A stretch of DNA of 64,000 nt, taken from positions 51,953 through 115,952 of the forward strand of contig JBDGRL010000002.1 of the NCBI GenBank assembly GCA_042218065.1. The letters run 5' to 3'. The notes below the pieces were generated by a model, which saw only the letters and a program-made list of their open reading frames with translations, made no database searches and was not told the DNA's origin. Positions 17,806 to 26,919 of this stretch are shown piece by piece. This stretch comes from JBDGRJ01 sp042218065. Lineage in GTDB: Bacteria; Patescibacteriota; Patescibacteriia; Magasanikbacterales; UBA922. The first letter of the stretch is position 1. Every line of letters starts with the position of its first letter. The translations under genes were made by a program, and so were the position numbers.

Positions 17806-18141
17806 ATGGGCAGTCTTTATGCGTTTCTTCCTCTGCTCGTGACCATAATTATATATGCATATTTTGCATATAGTCTTATGGTTATAGCTCAAAGACTAAA
17901 CGTAGAGAACGCTTGGCTAGCTTGGATCCCGATAGTTAACCTATATACTCTGGTTATGGCAGCAGGTCGTCCAGCATGGTGGTTCATACTAATGCTTATC
18001 CCGGTTGTTAATTTGATTGTGATGATAGTAGCTTGGATGGACATTGCTGGCCGCTTAGGTAAACCCAAGTGGGTTGGAATTTTAGTTATAATTCCAGTAG
18101 TTCAGCTGATATTGCCTGGTTATTTGGCTTTTAGTAACTAA
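17806..18141 (+). CDS. DUF5684-type small membrane protein
   Basis: 111 residues with about three or four hydrophobic helices. The pattern NAWLAWIPIVNLYTLVMAAGRP followed by a WWF helix and a KPKWVGIL turn before the last helix is the recognisable layout of DUF5684 proteins. The molecular function of that family is unknown. A strong Rho-independent terminator follows 27 nt after the stop. Confidence 0.82.
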   Translation: MGSLYAFLPLLVTIIIYAYFAYSLMVIAQRLNVENAWLAWIPIVNLYTLVMAAGRPAWWFILMLIPVVNLIVMIVAWMDIAGRLGKPKWVGILVIIPVVQLILPGYLAFSN

Positions 18142-18167
18142 GAGAAAAAACAACTTGTTTTGATAAA

Positions 18168-18190
18168 GGGGCCGAAAGGCCCCTCTTTTT
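18168..18190 (+). terminator. Rho-independent terminator after the DUF5684 gene
   Basis: GGGGCC (18168-18173), a GAAA tetraloop and GGCCCC (18178-18183), followed by TCTTTTT. It separates the DUF5684 gene from the flavoprotein gene. Confidence 0.88.
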
Positions 18191-18257
18191 AATTATCCAC
18201 AGTTGATACCGAAATTTTTATAGGTATACTAAAAAGTGTCAAAATAAAATAACCTAC

Positions 18258-19571
18258 ATGTCTAAAAAATATGATACTACAATAATTGGGGGAGGTATTA
18301 GTGGAGCAGCTTTATTGTATGTATTAAGTAAATATTCTGATATAGAAAATATAGCTCTGATTGAAAAAGAGGAGCAAATAGCTATGGGTGCTTCAAATAA
18401 AAATAATAACAGTCAAACTCTTCATTTTGGAGATATAGAAACTAATTACACCTTAGATAAAGCAAAAAAAGTAAAAGAAGCAGCTGAGATGGTAGTAAAC
18501 TATATTGAGAATCATAAGCAAGAGAATTTATATTCAAAAACACATAAAATGGTTTTAGCAGTAGGAGAAGAAGAGGTTGAAAGATTGGAAGATAGGTATG
18601 ATAAATTTAAAGAACTGTTCCCTAAATTAAAAAAAGCTAGAAGAGAAGAATTAAAAAAGATTGAACCAAATTTAGTAAAACAAAGAGATGAGGATGTGCC
18701 TCTATTAGCTTTAGTTACTTCTGATGGATACATTCTAAATTACGGAAAATTAGCTCGATCATTTGTTCAGCATGCAAAGGAGTCAAATAAGGATGTTGAT
18801 GTTTTTTTAGAAGAGAAAGTAAAAAGTATCGAAAAAAATTCTGACTTCAGGATTAAAACTAAAAAAAGAGAAATTAATACAAAAACTATTGCTGTAGCGG
18901 CAGGTGGGTATAGTTTGAAGTTTGCTTATCAACTAGGTTATGGAAAAGATCTGATAATTTTACCTGTAGAGGGGAGCTTCTTTTGTGCTGAGGATAAGGT
19001 CAATGGAAAAGTTTATATGATGCAAGACCCTAAGCTGCCTTTTGCTGCAATTCACGCTGATCCAGATGTAGAGGATCCGACTGAAACAAGGTTTGGCCCA
19101 GTATCAAAAGTTCTTCCAATGCTAGAAAAGAGAAATTGGAGATCTATTATTGATTTTTTTGACTTATTTGAGTTTAGGTGGGATGCGATTGCTAGTTTAT
19201 TTAGTATCATTTCTGATCCTGTATATTTGAGATATGTTGTTATGCAGATTATTTATGCGCTGCCGATAATAGGTAAGCTGGCATACTTAAAAGAGGCAAG
19301 AAAAATAGTGCCGTCTATAAAATACAGTGATTTAAAGTTGGATACCTCAATCGGTGAGATAAGACCCCAGATAGTAAATGTAAAAGAAAGATCGCTTGAT
19401 TTGGGTGAGGCTAAAATAATAGGTGATGATATAATATTTAATATTACTCCTTCTCCTGGAGCTTCAGTTTGTTTGCAAAATGCAAAGAAAGATGCTGAAA
19501 CCACCTTGGGTTTTTTAAATAAGGACTTTTACAAAGAAAAGTTCGAGCAAAAGTTTGGATCTAGGAAATAG
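18258..19571 (+). CDS. FAD-dependent oxidoreductase, malate:quinone oxidoreductase-like
   Basis: 437 residues. The N-terminal dinucleotide fold has GGGISGA (11-17) and an acidic residue at the end of strand 2 (LIEKEE). The region NSQTLHFGDIETNYT and the C-terminal SIGEIRPQ...ITPSPGASV segment resemble malate:quinone oxidoreductase and the wider DAO/L-2-hydroxyglutarate oxidase group. It probably oxidises a hydroxy acid and passes electrons to a quinone or another acceptor, bound to the inner face of the membrane. It is shorter than E. coli Mqo (548), so the substrate is uncertain. It overlaps the convergent HAD gene by 11 nt. Confidence 0.78.
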   Translation: MSKKYDTTIIGGGISGAALLYVLSKYSDIENIALIEKEEQIAMGASNKNNNSQTLHFGDIETNYTLDKAKKVKEAAEMVVNYIENHKQENLYSKTHKMVLAVGEEEVERLEDRYDKFKELFPKLKKARREELKKIEPNLVKQRDEDVPLLALVTSDGYILNYGKLARSFVQHAKESNKDVDVFLEEKVKSIEKNSDFRIKTKKREINTKTIAVAAGGYSLKFAYQLGYGKDLIILPVEGSFFCAEDKVNGKVYMMQDPKLPFAAIHADPDVEDPTETRFGPVSKVLPMLEKRNWRSIIDFFDLFEFRWDAIASLFSIISDPVYLRYVVMQIIYALPIIGKLAYLKEARKIVPSIKYSDLKLDTSIGEIRPQIVNVKERSLDLGEAKIIGDDIIFNITPSPGASVCLQNAKKDAETTLGFLNKDFYKEKFEQKFGSRK

Positions 19572-20202
19572 TTTTAAAATATTGCCTTACTTCTTGTTCT
19601 AAATTAGAGGGATTAGAGATAATTTTATAGGGGCTGCCTTCTTGTAGAGTTGCTCTGTTGTGATAACCCCAAGTAACACCGATAGAGCTAACATCAGCCT
19701 CATTAGCCTCTCGGATGTCTCCGAGTGTATCTGTGATTAGGATAGATTGTTTGGCTTTAACATCAAATGTGTCTAGGGTGTCTTTAATTTTCTTGGTCTT
19801 GCTGGCAGATACATCGTATCCCAAAGTTTCTATAAAATATTGATCTAGATCTTGTTCGTGAAGTTGTCGGTTTATTACCCTGGAGCCGGTCGAGGATACA
19901 ATAATAAGTAAAAAATCGTCAGCTAAATTTTTAATCACCTCAGCCATCTTAGGATTAACCTCTTTGTGTCTTACTTTTTTGTTGAATTTCTTAAAAAATT
20001 CTTGCTTGAACTTTTCTGCCCCATCTCCTTCTTTCTCTTCTATGGCCTGGTGAGGGTTATTTTTAAACCATTTTCTATACTCTTCTTTTTTTATAGAGTG
20101 ATCTAGATCGTGTGCTATAGCAAATGCGTCCTGGAATGTATTTACTATTACACCATCGTAGTCAAAGAAGACGACCTTCTTTTCGAATTTATTCGAGCTC
20201 AT
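19561..20202 (-). CDS. HAD-superfamily phosphatase, phosphoglycolate phosphatase-like
   Basis: 213 residues. The HAD motif I FFDYDGVIV has Asp14 as nucleophile and Asp16 as acid/base. Motif II is ISSTGS-like (IIVSSTGSR) and motif IV is SILITDTLGDI. A helical cap follows motif I, so it is a C1-cap HAD. It probably removes phosphate from a small metabolite, and phosphoglycolate is a guess by similarity. It is the last gene of the pilT cluster and overlaps the DUF202 gene by 14 nt. Confidence 0.82.
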   Translation of the reverse strand: MSSNKFEKKVVFFDYDGVIVNTFQDAFAIAHDLDHSIKKEEYRKWFKNNPHQAIEEKEGDGAEKFKQEFFKKFNKKVRHKEVNPKMAEVIKNLADDFLLIIVSSTGSRVINRQLHEQDLDQYFIETLGYDVSASKTKKIKDTLDTFDVKAKQSILITDTLGDIREANEADVSSIGVTWGYHNRATLQEGSPYKIISNPSNLEQEVRQYFKTIS

Positions 20203-20428
20203 TTATCTTCTTTTTATGCTTGACAGCCTTAACTGCACCAAAGATAAATAGTATAAAGCCGACAACTATAAAAAACCAAGCAAAAGCAATCATCCAGAAG
20301 CTGACAAAAAACTTTAATATTGCCACTCCTGTCACCCAAAAGGCTAAGGCTGTACGGATATAAGCAAGCGAAGTACGCTCAAAAGCTAGCTCTGTCCTCT
20401 TTTTTCTGGATTTTTGTGCTTGATCCAT
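20189..20428 (-). CDS. DUF202 membrane protein
   Basis: 79 residues. The conserved N-terminal block RTELAFERTSLAYIRTALAF and two membrane helices after it are diagnostic of DUF202 (YidH-type). The biochemical role of the family is unknown. It lies 1 nt after the acylphosphatase stop and overlaps the HAD gene start. Confidence 0.88.
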   Translation of the reverse strand: MDQAQKSRKKRTELAFERTSLAYIRTALAFWVTGVAILKFFVSFWMIAFAWFFIVVGFILFIFGAVKAVKHKKKINELE

Positions 20429-20429
20429 G

Positions 20430-20705
20430 TTAATATTTTATTCTAAATTTATCGTAGTCTTTTAGTGTTTCTTTCTCGTTTACTTCTACTTCATCTACTT
20501 TTGCTCTTTTAGGTCCGTCTTTACACCATTCTACCAATTTTTTTAATCTAGACTCCTCGCCTTCTGCTTCTATTTTTACAGTTCCGTTCGCCATATTTTT
20601 AACATAACCTGATAAACCCAAATTTCTTGCTTGTTTTTGGGTGTTCTTACGATAAAATACACCTTGAACCTTGCCTTTTACTGTTATATTGTAGTGCTTT
20701 TTCAT
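20430..20705 (-). CDS. acyP: Acylphosphatase
   Basis: 91 residues, the classic size. VQGVFYR places the phosphate-binding Arg at 19, and GYVKNMANGTV places the catalytic Asn at 37. It hydrolyses acyl phosphates such as carbamoyl or acetyl phosphate. It is coupled to pilT through an ATGA overlap (20702-20705), although the two functions have no known direct link. Confidence 0.94.
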   Translation of the reverse strand: MKKHYNITVKGKVQGVFYRKNTQKQARNLGLSGYVKNMANGTVKIEAEGEESRLKKLVEWCKDGPKRAKVDEVEVNEKETLKDYDKFRIKY

Positions 20706-21706
20706 GTTAATGTGTGTTTTTGGTCTTCGATAATATCGTTATCTTTGAGTTCTTTAATGGCTCTTTCCATAGTTTTCATCCCTATGTCCCTGTTGGTTTG
20801 AATTACTGAGTTTATCTGATTAATTTCATTGTTGGAGATGAGGTTTGCTACTGCGGAGTTATTGATCAAAATCTCTCTAGCAGCCACTCTGCCTCCTTCT
20901 TTTCTCGGTAGTAGTCTTTGTGAGACTACCATTTTTAATACCGATGAGAGCTGTACCAGGATTTGTCTCTTCTTTTCTCCGGGAAACAGATCAATAATTC
21001 TCTCGACAGTATCAGCTGCAGTAGGTGTGTGGAGAGTAGAGAAGACCAGATGACCTGTCTCGGCGGCAGTTAGTGCTGCAGATACACTCTCCTTGTCGCG
21101 CATCTCACCTAAAAATATAATATCCGGGTCCTGTCTTAAAGCAAATTTAAGGCCGTGATGAAATGATGGTGTGTCTATATTTACATTCCTTTGTTCAATT
21201 ATTGATTCCTTGTCCTCAAATACCATCTCCACCGGATCTTCGATTGTGATAATATGTTTGGATTTTTGTTTGTTTACTTCTTCAAGCAGAGAAGTGATAG
21301 TTGTGGATTTTCCTGATCCAGCGGGACCTGTTACTAACACTAATCCGTGAGGCAAGTTAGTAGTTTGCCTAATTACATTCTCGAGTTGAATTTCATCGGG
21401 TGTCATAATCTCTTCTGGGAATATTCTCAAAGCTGCACCCACACCATCAGTTTGTTGATGAATGTTTACTCTCATGGAAGTTCCGTCCACCTGGTGGCGA
21501 ATATCTAAGTCTTTTTCTTGTTTAAATGCTTCTTTTTGGTCTTTGTTTAGTTGTTTCCAAAAATAGTCCTTTATGTCTTCGTGTTTAAGTTCGTCCTCGT
21601 CTATTTTATTAAGCCTACCGTCTACTCTAATAGTAGGAACCGAGCCGGAGGTGAGAAAAATATCACTTGCGACTTTTTGTATTGCTTGTTTTATGTATTT
21701 TTCCAT
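20702..21706 (-). CDS. pilT: Type IV pilus retraction ATPase PilT
   Basis: 334 residues. An N-terminal PAS-like domain carries DIFLTSGSVPTIRVDG, Walker A is GPAGSGKSTT (about 127-136), the Asp box is HIITIEDPVE, Walker B is DIIFLGEMRD, and the His box is GHLVFSTLHT; a ...RLLPRKEGGR... segment completes the family pattern. It is a hexameric motor that depolymerises type IV pili for twitching, attachment or DNA uptake. No other pilus gene is present in this window. It is the first gene of a minus-strand cluster with acyP, DUF202 and HAD genes. Confidence 0.94.
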   Translation of the reverse strand: MEKYIKQAIQKVASDIFLTSGSVPTIRVDGRLNKIDEDELKHEDIKDYFWKQLNKDQKEAFKQEKDLDIRHQVDGTSMRVNIHQQTDGVGAALRIFPEEIMTPDEIQLENVIRQTTNLPHGLVLVTGPAGSGKSTTITSLLEEVNKQKSKHIITIEDPVEMVFEDKESIIEQRNVNIDTPSFHHGLKFALRQDPDIIFLGEMRDKESVSAALTAAETGHLVFSTLHTPTAADTVERIIDLFPGEKKRQILVQLSSVLKMVVSQRLLPRKEGGRVAAREILINNSAVANLISNNEINQINSVIQTNRDIGMKTMERAIKELKDNDIIEDQKHTLT

Positions 21707-21727
21707 TTTTATTTTTATCTTGTATTA

Positions 21728-21756
21728 ACTATACAATATTTTGTGTTCTTTCACAA
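21728..21756 (-). promoter_or_regulatory. Promoter of the pilT cluster
   Basis: On the minus strand TTGTGA (21756-21751) and TATAGT (21733-21728) are separated by 17 nt, 22 nt before the pilT ATG. It sits in the short gap after the EamA gene. Confidence 0.6.
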
Positions 21757-21757
21757 T

Positions 21758-22648
21758 TTAACTATAAAGGTGGATTAAGATTACACCTGAAACAGATAGA
21801 ACCACAGCTATCAATTTTTGTGTTAATATTGCAAAATTATATTCTTCTTTCAATAATTTTGGGGAGAATTTTCCTAACAAGACAGTAAGCAGAAAAATAA
21901 TAATAGCCTCAATCTCAGCAACAGCAGCAACTAATGAAACAGGACCTTTATCTAGGGCGTTGATATAAAAATAATATGCTAAACCATTTACTATTCCCAA
22001 GATTGTGAGGTGCTTGAGTCCTGTTAAATTGGCCTGTTTTATTTTTTGAGATTTTGTAAGCATTATTAATATAGAGAAAATGGCACCTGATATACCTATC
22101 CAGAAAGTTAAGTTCCAAAAATCGAACAGTGTTGAAGAATATTTAAAGACAAGTTCTCTGGCTGCAAAAAAAGAAGAAGCTATAATAGCAAAAATAAATC
22201 CGAGTTTAGATTTGAGCTTAGACAGGCTGTGTAGTGGATCTTTTAGAGAAACTAATACTGCTCCGCATATAGTTAAGATAATTCCCAGATATATGATAGG
22301 CTGAAATGACTCCCCTAAAAATAAATAAGCAAATATGACTATAAATATAGTAGTGATTGACAGAGTTGGTCCGAATCTGGATACTTCTTCACTTTCAAGT
22401 CCCGAGTAATAGGAAAGAATAGACCCAAAGTATAAGATGCAAATTATTACACTATACCAGTTGAAAGAATAGATGTTTTCCGATCCGAAAATTAGTGACA
22501 GGAGAACTAATACTATAAAGTGAGAACACAAGGAAAAACTAGTAGTAATAAAAATATCTTTTACTTCTTTATTTACTATTATCTTGTCAGCTACTTCAAT
22601 ACTTGCCCACAAAATAGTTGCTGCAAATGTATAAAATACCCAGCTCAT
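21758..22648 (-). CDS. EamA/DMT-family transporter, paralogue A
   Basis: 296 residues with ten hydrophobic helices arranged as two EamA repeats. It starts MSWVFYTFAATILWASIEVADK. The second repeat has ALDKGPVSLVAAVAEIE, the usual substrate-pore segment. Drug/metabolite transporters of this fold move small metabolites, and the substrate is not predictable. It shares one base with the preceding paralogue (TAATG junction at 22646-22650), so the two are translationally coupled and may act together. Confidence 0.85.
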   Translation of the reverse strand: MSWVFYTFAATILWASIEVADKIIVNKEVKDIFITTSFSLCSHFIVLVLLSLIFGSENIYSFNWYSVIICILYFGSILSYYSGLESEEVSRFGPTLSITTIFIVIFAYLFLGESFQPIIYLGIILTICGAVLVSLKDPLHSLSKLKSKLGFIFAIIASSFFAARELVFKYSSTLFDFWNLTFWIGISGAIFSILIMLTKSQKIKQANLTGLKHLTILGIVNGLAYYFYINALDKGPVSLVAAVAEIEAIIIFLLTVLLGKFSPKLLKEEYNFAILTQKLIAVVLSVSGVILIHLYS

Positions 22649-23541
22649 TAGCTATAGATCTTAATTAATAATACTCCCGCTATAATAATAGTTGTTGCAA
22701 ATACTTTCTGTAGGATTGTTTTTTTGTCTAGTTTTTCGTGGATAATTTCAGGGTGATATTTACTGACAGCAGTTGAACCCAAAAATACCAGCAAGGGTTT
22801 GATTTTTATTGCTGTAACTACCAATGACACCGGCCCCAGTGTAATTGCCTTTACATAAATCAGATAAGCTCCGGCTCTGATTAGCCCGACCAAAGGTAGG
22901 TGATCTATATGCTCGTATTTTTTTATCTGTTTAAACTTGGTGATTAGTAAAATAATGATTACAGTAAGACCCCCGATACCAAGCCAAAACAATATAGTCC
23001 AATAATTCATGCTGAAACCAGAAAACTTTATTATCAGGCTTCTAACAGCAATAATTATCGCCGATGCAACTCCGAGCATTACTGCCAGCCCCGACTTGAA
23101 CTTGTGCCAGTTTTTCAGTGGATTTTTCAGAGATATTAGAATAGCACCGAAGACCGTGAGGAGTATACCTACATATACTATCCACGAAAAATTTTCTCCA
23201 AGCAGAAAGAATGCAGCAATAGCAGTTATGACCGGTATAATCCCGAACAAGGGGATAAAGCGTGAGACATCTTCTCTTTTTATTCCCGAATAATAGAAAA
23301 TTAAACTTATCGGGTACAAGATACCCGCCAACAGTGGTAGCCAGAACTTATTTGATATAAGCGTACTAGCTGTATCAATTTGAAGGTAGGAGACTATTGT
23401 GATCACGATAAATCCCAGAAACCCCGATATTCCAACATCTATTACCGGGTCATTTATCTCATGATCTACTATAAATTTGTCGGCTAAATTAACTATAGCC
23501 CAAAGAAAGGCAGCAATTAAAGCAAGATAAAGCCAGCTCAT
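22648..23541 (-). CDS. EamA/DMT-family transporter, paralogue B
   Basis: 297 residues with the same ten-helix two-repeat plan as the downstream gene and the same opening pattern (MSWLYLALIAAFLWAIVNLADK). The second repeat has AITLGPVSLVVTAIKIK. The two genes are clearly a tandem duplication and are coupled by a TAATG junction. The substrate is unknown. It is divergent from the lipoprotein gene at 23658. Confidence 0.85.
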   Translation of the reverse strand: MSWLYLALIAAFLWAIVNLADKFIVDHEINDPVIDVGISGFLGFIVITIVSYLQIDTASTLISNKFWLPLLAGILYPISLIFYYSGIKREDVSRFIPLFGIIPVITAIAAFFLLGENFSWIVYVGILLTVFGAILISLKNPLKNWHKFKSGLAVMLGVASAIIIAVRSLIIKFSGFSMNYWTILFWLGIGGLTVIIILLITKFKQIKKYEHIDHLPLVGLIRAGAYLIYVKAITLGPVSLVVTAIKIKPLLVFLGSTAVSKYHPEIIHEKLDKKTILQKVFATTIIIAGVLLIKIYS

Positions 23542-23604
23542 AAACGGTAATTGTATTAGTTATAGTAATTAACATTATAACAAATAAACATACGGTTTTT
23601 ATTT

Positions 23605-23613
23605 TGTTATAAT
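23605..23613 (+). promoter_or_regulatory. Extended -10 promoter of the lipoprotein gene
   Basis: TGTTATAAT matches an extended -10 element (TGnTATAAT), 45 nt before the ATG at 23658. No good -35 is visible. Confidence 0.55.
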
Positions 23614-23657
23614 AAATATCAAGTAAAATAAGTTTAGTATTTATTTAAAAAAATATC

Positions 23658-24293
23658 ATGAAGATTAAAACATTAATTTTAGCGGCACTAAGTATAATAT
23701 TAGTAGGTGCTGGGTGTACGGGATCTGGAGGCTCGGATACCCCAAGTCAGTCCGAAAGCAGCCAAAAAGCTTCCGGCAATATTCATGTTTCCGAGACAGC
23801 TCTCAAGGGGGATGTATGCAACAAATTGATGCCAAAAGATTTTGCTAGTAAAGTTTTGGGTTTTCCAGCTTCAGCTTTGAAAAAAGCTAAAAATTACTGT
23901 GTCTATACGGGAAAATCGAACGGTACTTATGCCAAAGCTTATTTGAATTATAGAAGATTCGAAGATAAGAAGACTGCTATGAACTGGTTTGAAAATGAGA
24001 CTTCCGGTAAAACCAGCGAAGACGTCAATCCCACTCAAAGCTCTGAAGGTGAAAGAGAGGTTTCCGGAGTGGGGGACGCGGCATACTTCACCGGTTCGAG
24101 CTTGAGAGTAGTTTTGGGTAACGTATTGTTAAAAATTACTGCATTCACCAGACCGACACTCGACCCAACGAATTTTAAAAATATGCAAAAGTATGCTCAA
24201 GCAACTCAAGAAAAGAGAGTGTCAGCAGAAAAACAAATCCAGATGACAAAACAGATAGCGCAAGAAGTAAAGAAAAATTTGTCTGAGCTTTAA
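23658..24293 (+). CDS. Lipoprotein of unknown function
   Basis: 211 residues. A lipoprotein signal (hydrophobic 5-16, lipobox-like VGAGC with Cys20) is followed by a Ser/Gly linker and a globular domain. That domain has two more Cys (KGDVCNKL, KNYCVYTG) that may pair, resembling the DUF3558-like or sporulation-lipoprotein folds, though I would not assign a family. The C-terminus is helical and Lys/Gln-rich. It is probably anchored on the outer face of the cytoplasmic membrane. It is monocistronic. Confidence 0.8.
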   Translation: MKIKTLILAALSIILVGAGCTGSGGSDTPSQSESSQKASGNIHVSETALKGDVCNKLMPKDFASKVLGFPASALKKAKNYCVYTGKSNGTYAKAYLNYRRFEDKKTAMNWFENETSGKTSEDVNPTQSSEGEREVSGVGDAAYFTGSSLRVVLGNVLLKITAFTRPTLDPTNFKNMQKYAQATQEKRVSAEKQIQMTKQIAQEVKKNLSEL

Positions 24294-24416
24294 AAGTAAA
24301 ATAGTAGCTGGTTTTTCAACCATCTAGTTTAAGCATTGGTAAAAATTGTTAAGTCCTTACCTTCCTTGTCCTGCAATCTCTAATAATTGCTCTTCGGTGT
24401 ATTAACTCATTTATTG

Positions 24417-24503
24417 CGGAGAGGAGGGGATTTGAACCCCTGAGGCCGTGAGGCCTGCCGGTTTTCGAGACCGGTGCATTAAACCAGGCTCTGCCACCTC
24501 TCC
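24417..24503 (-). tRNA. tRNA-Ser (anticodon CGA)
   Basis: On the minus strand a 7-bp acceptor stem GGAGAGG/CCTCTCC encloses a D-arm, an anticodon stem CCGGT/ACCGG with loop CTCGAAA (anticodon CGA, reading UCG), a class II long variable arm (GGCCTCACGGCC) and a T-arm AGGGG-TTCAAAT-CCCCT. The discriminator is G at 24417 and CCA is not encoded. Confidence 0.96.
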
Positions 24504-24560
24504 GTGCAGGTAAGTATATACAAGCTTAGTATAAAAATCAAGGTTATCTAACTATTTCAT

Positions 24561-24857
24561 ATGATTAAAAGTTATTTAGATTTTCTCAAGGAGTACAAAA
24601 TTGTAGGTCTAGCTTTGGGTGTTATTATGGGTACTGCTAGTACTGCCTTAGTTCAGTCTTTGGTGCAAAACATTATTATGCCTATTATCAGTATTGTTAT
24701 ACCTTCCGGAGGCTGGAGAGAAGCTAGCTTCAGTGTAGGTTCTGCTGTAATAAGATGGGGTCCTTTTCTAGCGGAGCTGATTAACTTTATTATTCTTGCT
24801 TTTGTGGTTTTTCTGATTGTAAAGAAAGTTATGCGCTGGGAAAATATACAAAAGTAA
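24561..24857 (+). CDS. mscL: Large-conductance mechanosensitive channel family protein
   Basis: 98 residues, shorter than E. coli MscL (136) mainly in the periplasmic loop and C-terminal bundle. It has the helix 1 pattern ALGVIMGTASTALVQSLVQN followed by IIMPIIS, and a second helix about 70-90 ending in basic residues. MscL pentamers open under membrane tension to release solutes during osmotic downshock. It is convergent with the O-antigen ligase gene, with the two stops directly adjacent. Confidence 0.8.
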   Translation: MIKSYLDFLKEYKIVGLALGVIMGTASTALVQSLVQNIIMPIISIVIPSGGWREASFSVGSAVIRWGPFLAELINFIILAFVVFLIVKKVMRWENIQK

Positions 24858-26231
24858 TTAACTAATCGAGTTTATTCTTTCGCTTAATAGCGCAAGTGCG
24901 ATCGGAAACCAAAATAATAATGCGAGATCATCTTTTATATAGGGAGAATCCACCAAACCCATAACCAAAAATGTAGTAAAAATGCTTGTAGCTAGCAGCT
25001 TTAGCTCTTGCTGTGTTTTTATTTGCTCGTATTTTTCTTTTGGTCCTACGAAATAATAAAACCAAAATAAAACCCAAACAAATCCAATGAGACCTACTAT
25101 CCCTAAATTGACCCAGATCGTTAGCCATAAATTATGTGGGTGGTGGAACACCTCTACATTCGGGTTGTCCCGGTAGGGGATTATTTTTTGTTTGTAAGCG
25201 CTGATTCCGGCGCCGAAGACGGGCTGGTCTTCGATAAACTCAAAGGTTTGCTGATACATATCGATGCGAAGTTGTCCGGTTCTGTTTTGTAGAAGAAGTT
25301 CTTGTCTTATATTATTTCCCCGAGGCAGTAAAAAGACTCCGATTATTCCCACAACTCCCAAAGTTACCGCCCACCAGCGCCATTTGCTAAATAGAAGTAA
25401 AACACCCAGACCTCCGAGCACCCCCATTAGTGCTCCAGTGGATTTTGCAAAAATAATTCCCAGCAGCCCCGAAGGTACAGCCAATAGCGATATAGTTAGG
25501 ATTAGTGTGTTTTTAGTCTCTTTTTTTGTTCGATCAGGCTTATTATTCTTTTTAAAAATATGCGGTAAGCTATAGAGAAAGTGCTTAATTTTATCCAGCC
25601 AACCTATTGGTTTAGTTCTGATTTGATCATAGACCAGATAAGAAGCAATTATTACAGCTGGAGCTAGAAAATGCCCGACCGCATTCGGAAAGCCGTACCA
25701 AGCGGTGACCCTGAAGGCATTGTTATTTTCCCAGAAACTATAAGGCACCAAGAAGCCGGTAAAGTGTTGATAGACAGCCAAGATTGAGACAGCGAACCCG
25801 CTTACAACGATAGCGAATAAAATGTTTTTTAGCTCTTCTTTACTGTCCAAACTCGTAGTTAGAACCGCAGCTAATATTATCGGCTCGATATAGAACGATT
25901 TCCACTCGCCGAGGGCAGAGATCGGGTCTAATCCGTTAAAAATTGATATGGTAGCCCCGAGAACGAACAACGAAACACCGACAACGAGCCACCGGTGCCG
26001 TTTGTATATTTGCTTCACCTCTTTTATTATTTTTTTTCTTTTTTTGACCAGCCAAGCCAACACAACAAGTCCCAGCATTACCTCCAGCATGTCGGTTGGA
26101 ATAGGTCCGATACTGAAATCTATGAGGTAGGTTGGTAATAATAAAAATAAGATTGACAGAGCTAGATTGAATCTGGTAAAACTTAGGAAGGTGAAACAAA
26201 TAAAGAATGTAATCAGCAATGCGGTTTGCAT
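24858..26231 (-). CDS. O-antigen ligase/polymerase family membrane protein
   Basis: 457 residues with about ten to twelve hydrophobic helices. The large loop contains FGAGISAYKQKI and a HHPHNLWL motif, the pattern of the Wzy_C domain of O-antigen ligases and polymerases (conserved NLWL-like segment with His). It probably joins or polymerises undecaprenyl-linked polysaccharide on the outer side of the membrane. It is the last gene of a three-gene minus-strand cluster with a GT2 glycosyltransferase and a Wzx-type flippase. Confidence 0.87.
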   Translation of the reverse strand: MQTALLITFFICFTFLSFTRFNLALSILFLLLPTYLIDFSIGPIPTDMLEVMLGLVVLAWLVKKRKKIIKEVKQIYKRHRWLVVGVSLFVLGATISIFNGLDPISALGEWKSFYIEPIILAAVLTTSLDSKEELKNILFAIVVSGFAVSILAVYQHFTGFLVPYSFWENNNAFRVTAWYGFPNAVGHFLAPAVIIASYLVYDQIRTKPIGWLDKIKHFLYSLPHIFKKNNKPDRTKKETKNTLILTISLLAVPSGLLGIIFAKSTGALMGVLGGLGVLLLFSKWRWWAVTLGVVGIIGVFLLPRGNNIRQELLLQNRTGQLRIDMYQQTFEFIEDQPVFGAGISAYKQKIIPYRDNPNVEVFHHPHNLWLTIWVNLGIVGLIGFVWVLFWFYYFVGPKEKYEQIKTQQELKLLATSIFTTFLVMGLVDSPYIKDDLALLFWFPIALALLSERINSIS

Positions 26232-26238
26232 TTTAGTT

Positions 26239-26919
26239 TTATTCTATTTCTTGTTTAGCAAATTTTATCGTTTGTTTCACATACTCTGAAACCCCGGCAT
26301 ATGACAAAATACTTTTAATCATAGTACAGTCCTCTTTAACTGCCTGCAGGTAATTTTCTCTCTTTTCTGCTTTTTTAGGTGTCCTTAACTGGGATTTCAT
26401 CCATCCGACCTCTTTTTCTCTTTTCCTCATAAATCTATTAATAGCTATCTCAAGCTGAAAATCAACAAAATTCTCAGTTTTCGCTATCTCCAAAAAATCT
26501 TTCCTATAGAGTAATCTTTGTCCCGCAAGTAGAATATGGCTCCGGGCAATATCTATCGGAGAAATAGCTTTGTCCAGTTTCAATATAATCATATCAAAGT
26601 TGCCCGTTTTCATATGGAGTACAGCTTGTCTTATATCCTTTTTATTTAAATTTTTAAGATCAGCATCAAGAAAAAATAACACTTCACTTCTTGCTTCTCT
26701 AGCCCCCGTCTTAATTGCCTCGGATTTTCCTCTGTTTTTATTTAATTTAATTAAATTTACTTTTGGAAACTTATTTTTAACTTCTTTGTATATATCATCA
26801 TCACTGCCATCGTCTATACAAATTATTTCATCGAATTCATCAATTTGGTTTATTTTTCTCAAGGTCTTAATGATTCTGTGTCCCTCGTTGTAGAAAGGAA
26901 TAATACAAGAAAATGTCAT
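26239..26919 (-). CDS. Family 2 glycosyltransferase
   Basis: 226 residues. The GT-A opening CIIPFYNEGHRI, ICIDDGSDDD (nucleotide-binding DDGS), NRGKSEAIKTG and the metal-binding FFLDADL are all present within the first 100 residues. It lacks membrane helices. It probably adds a sugar to a lipid carrier or polysaccharide. It overlaps the flippase gene by 4 nt and precedes the ligase gene by 7 nt, so it belongs to the same surface-polysaccharide operon. Donor and acceptor are unknown. Confidence 0.92.
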   Translation of the reverse strand: MTFSCIIPFYNEGHRIIKTLRKINQIDEFDEIICIDDGSDDDIYKEVKNKFPKVNLIKLNKNRGKSEAIKTGAREARSEVLFFLDADLKNLNKKDIRQAVLHMKTGNFDMIILKLDKAISPIDIARSHILLAGQRLLYRKDFLEIAKTENFVDFQLEIAINRFMRKREKEVGWMKSQLRTPKKAEKRENYLQAVKEDCTMIKSILSYAGVSEYVKQTIKFAKQEIE

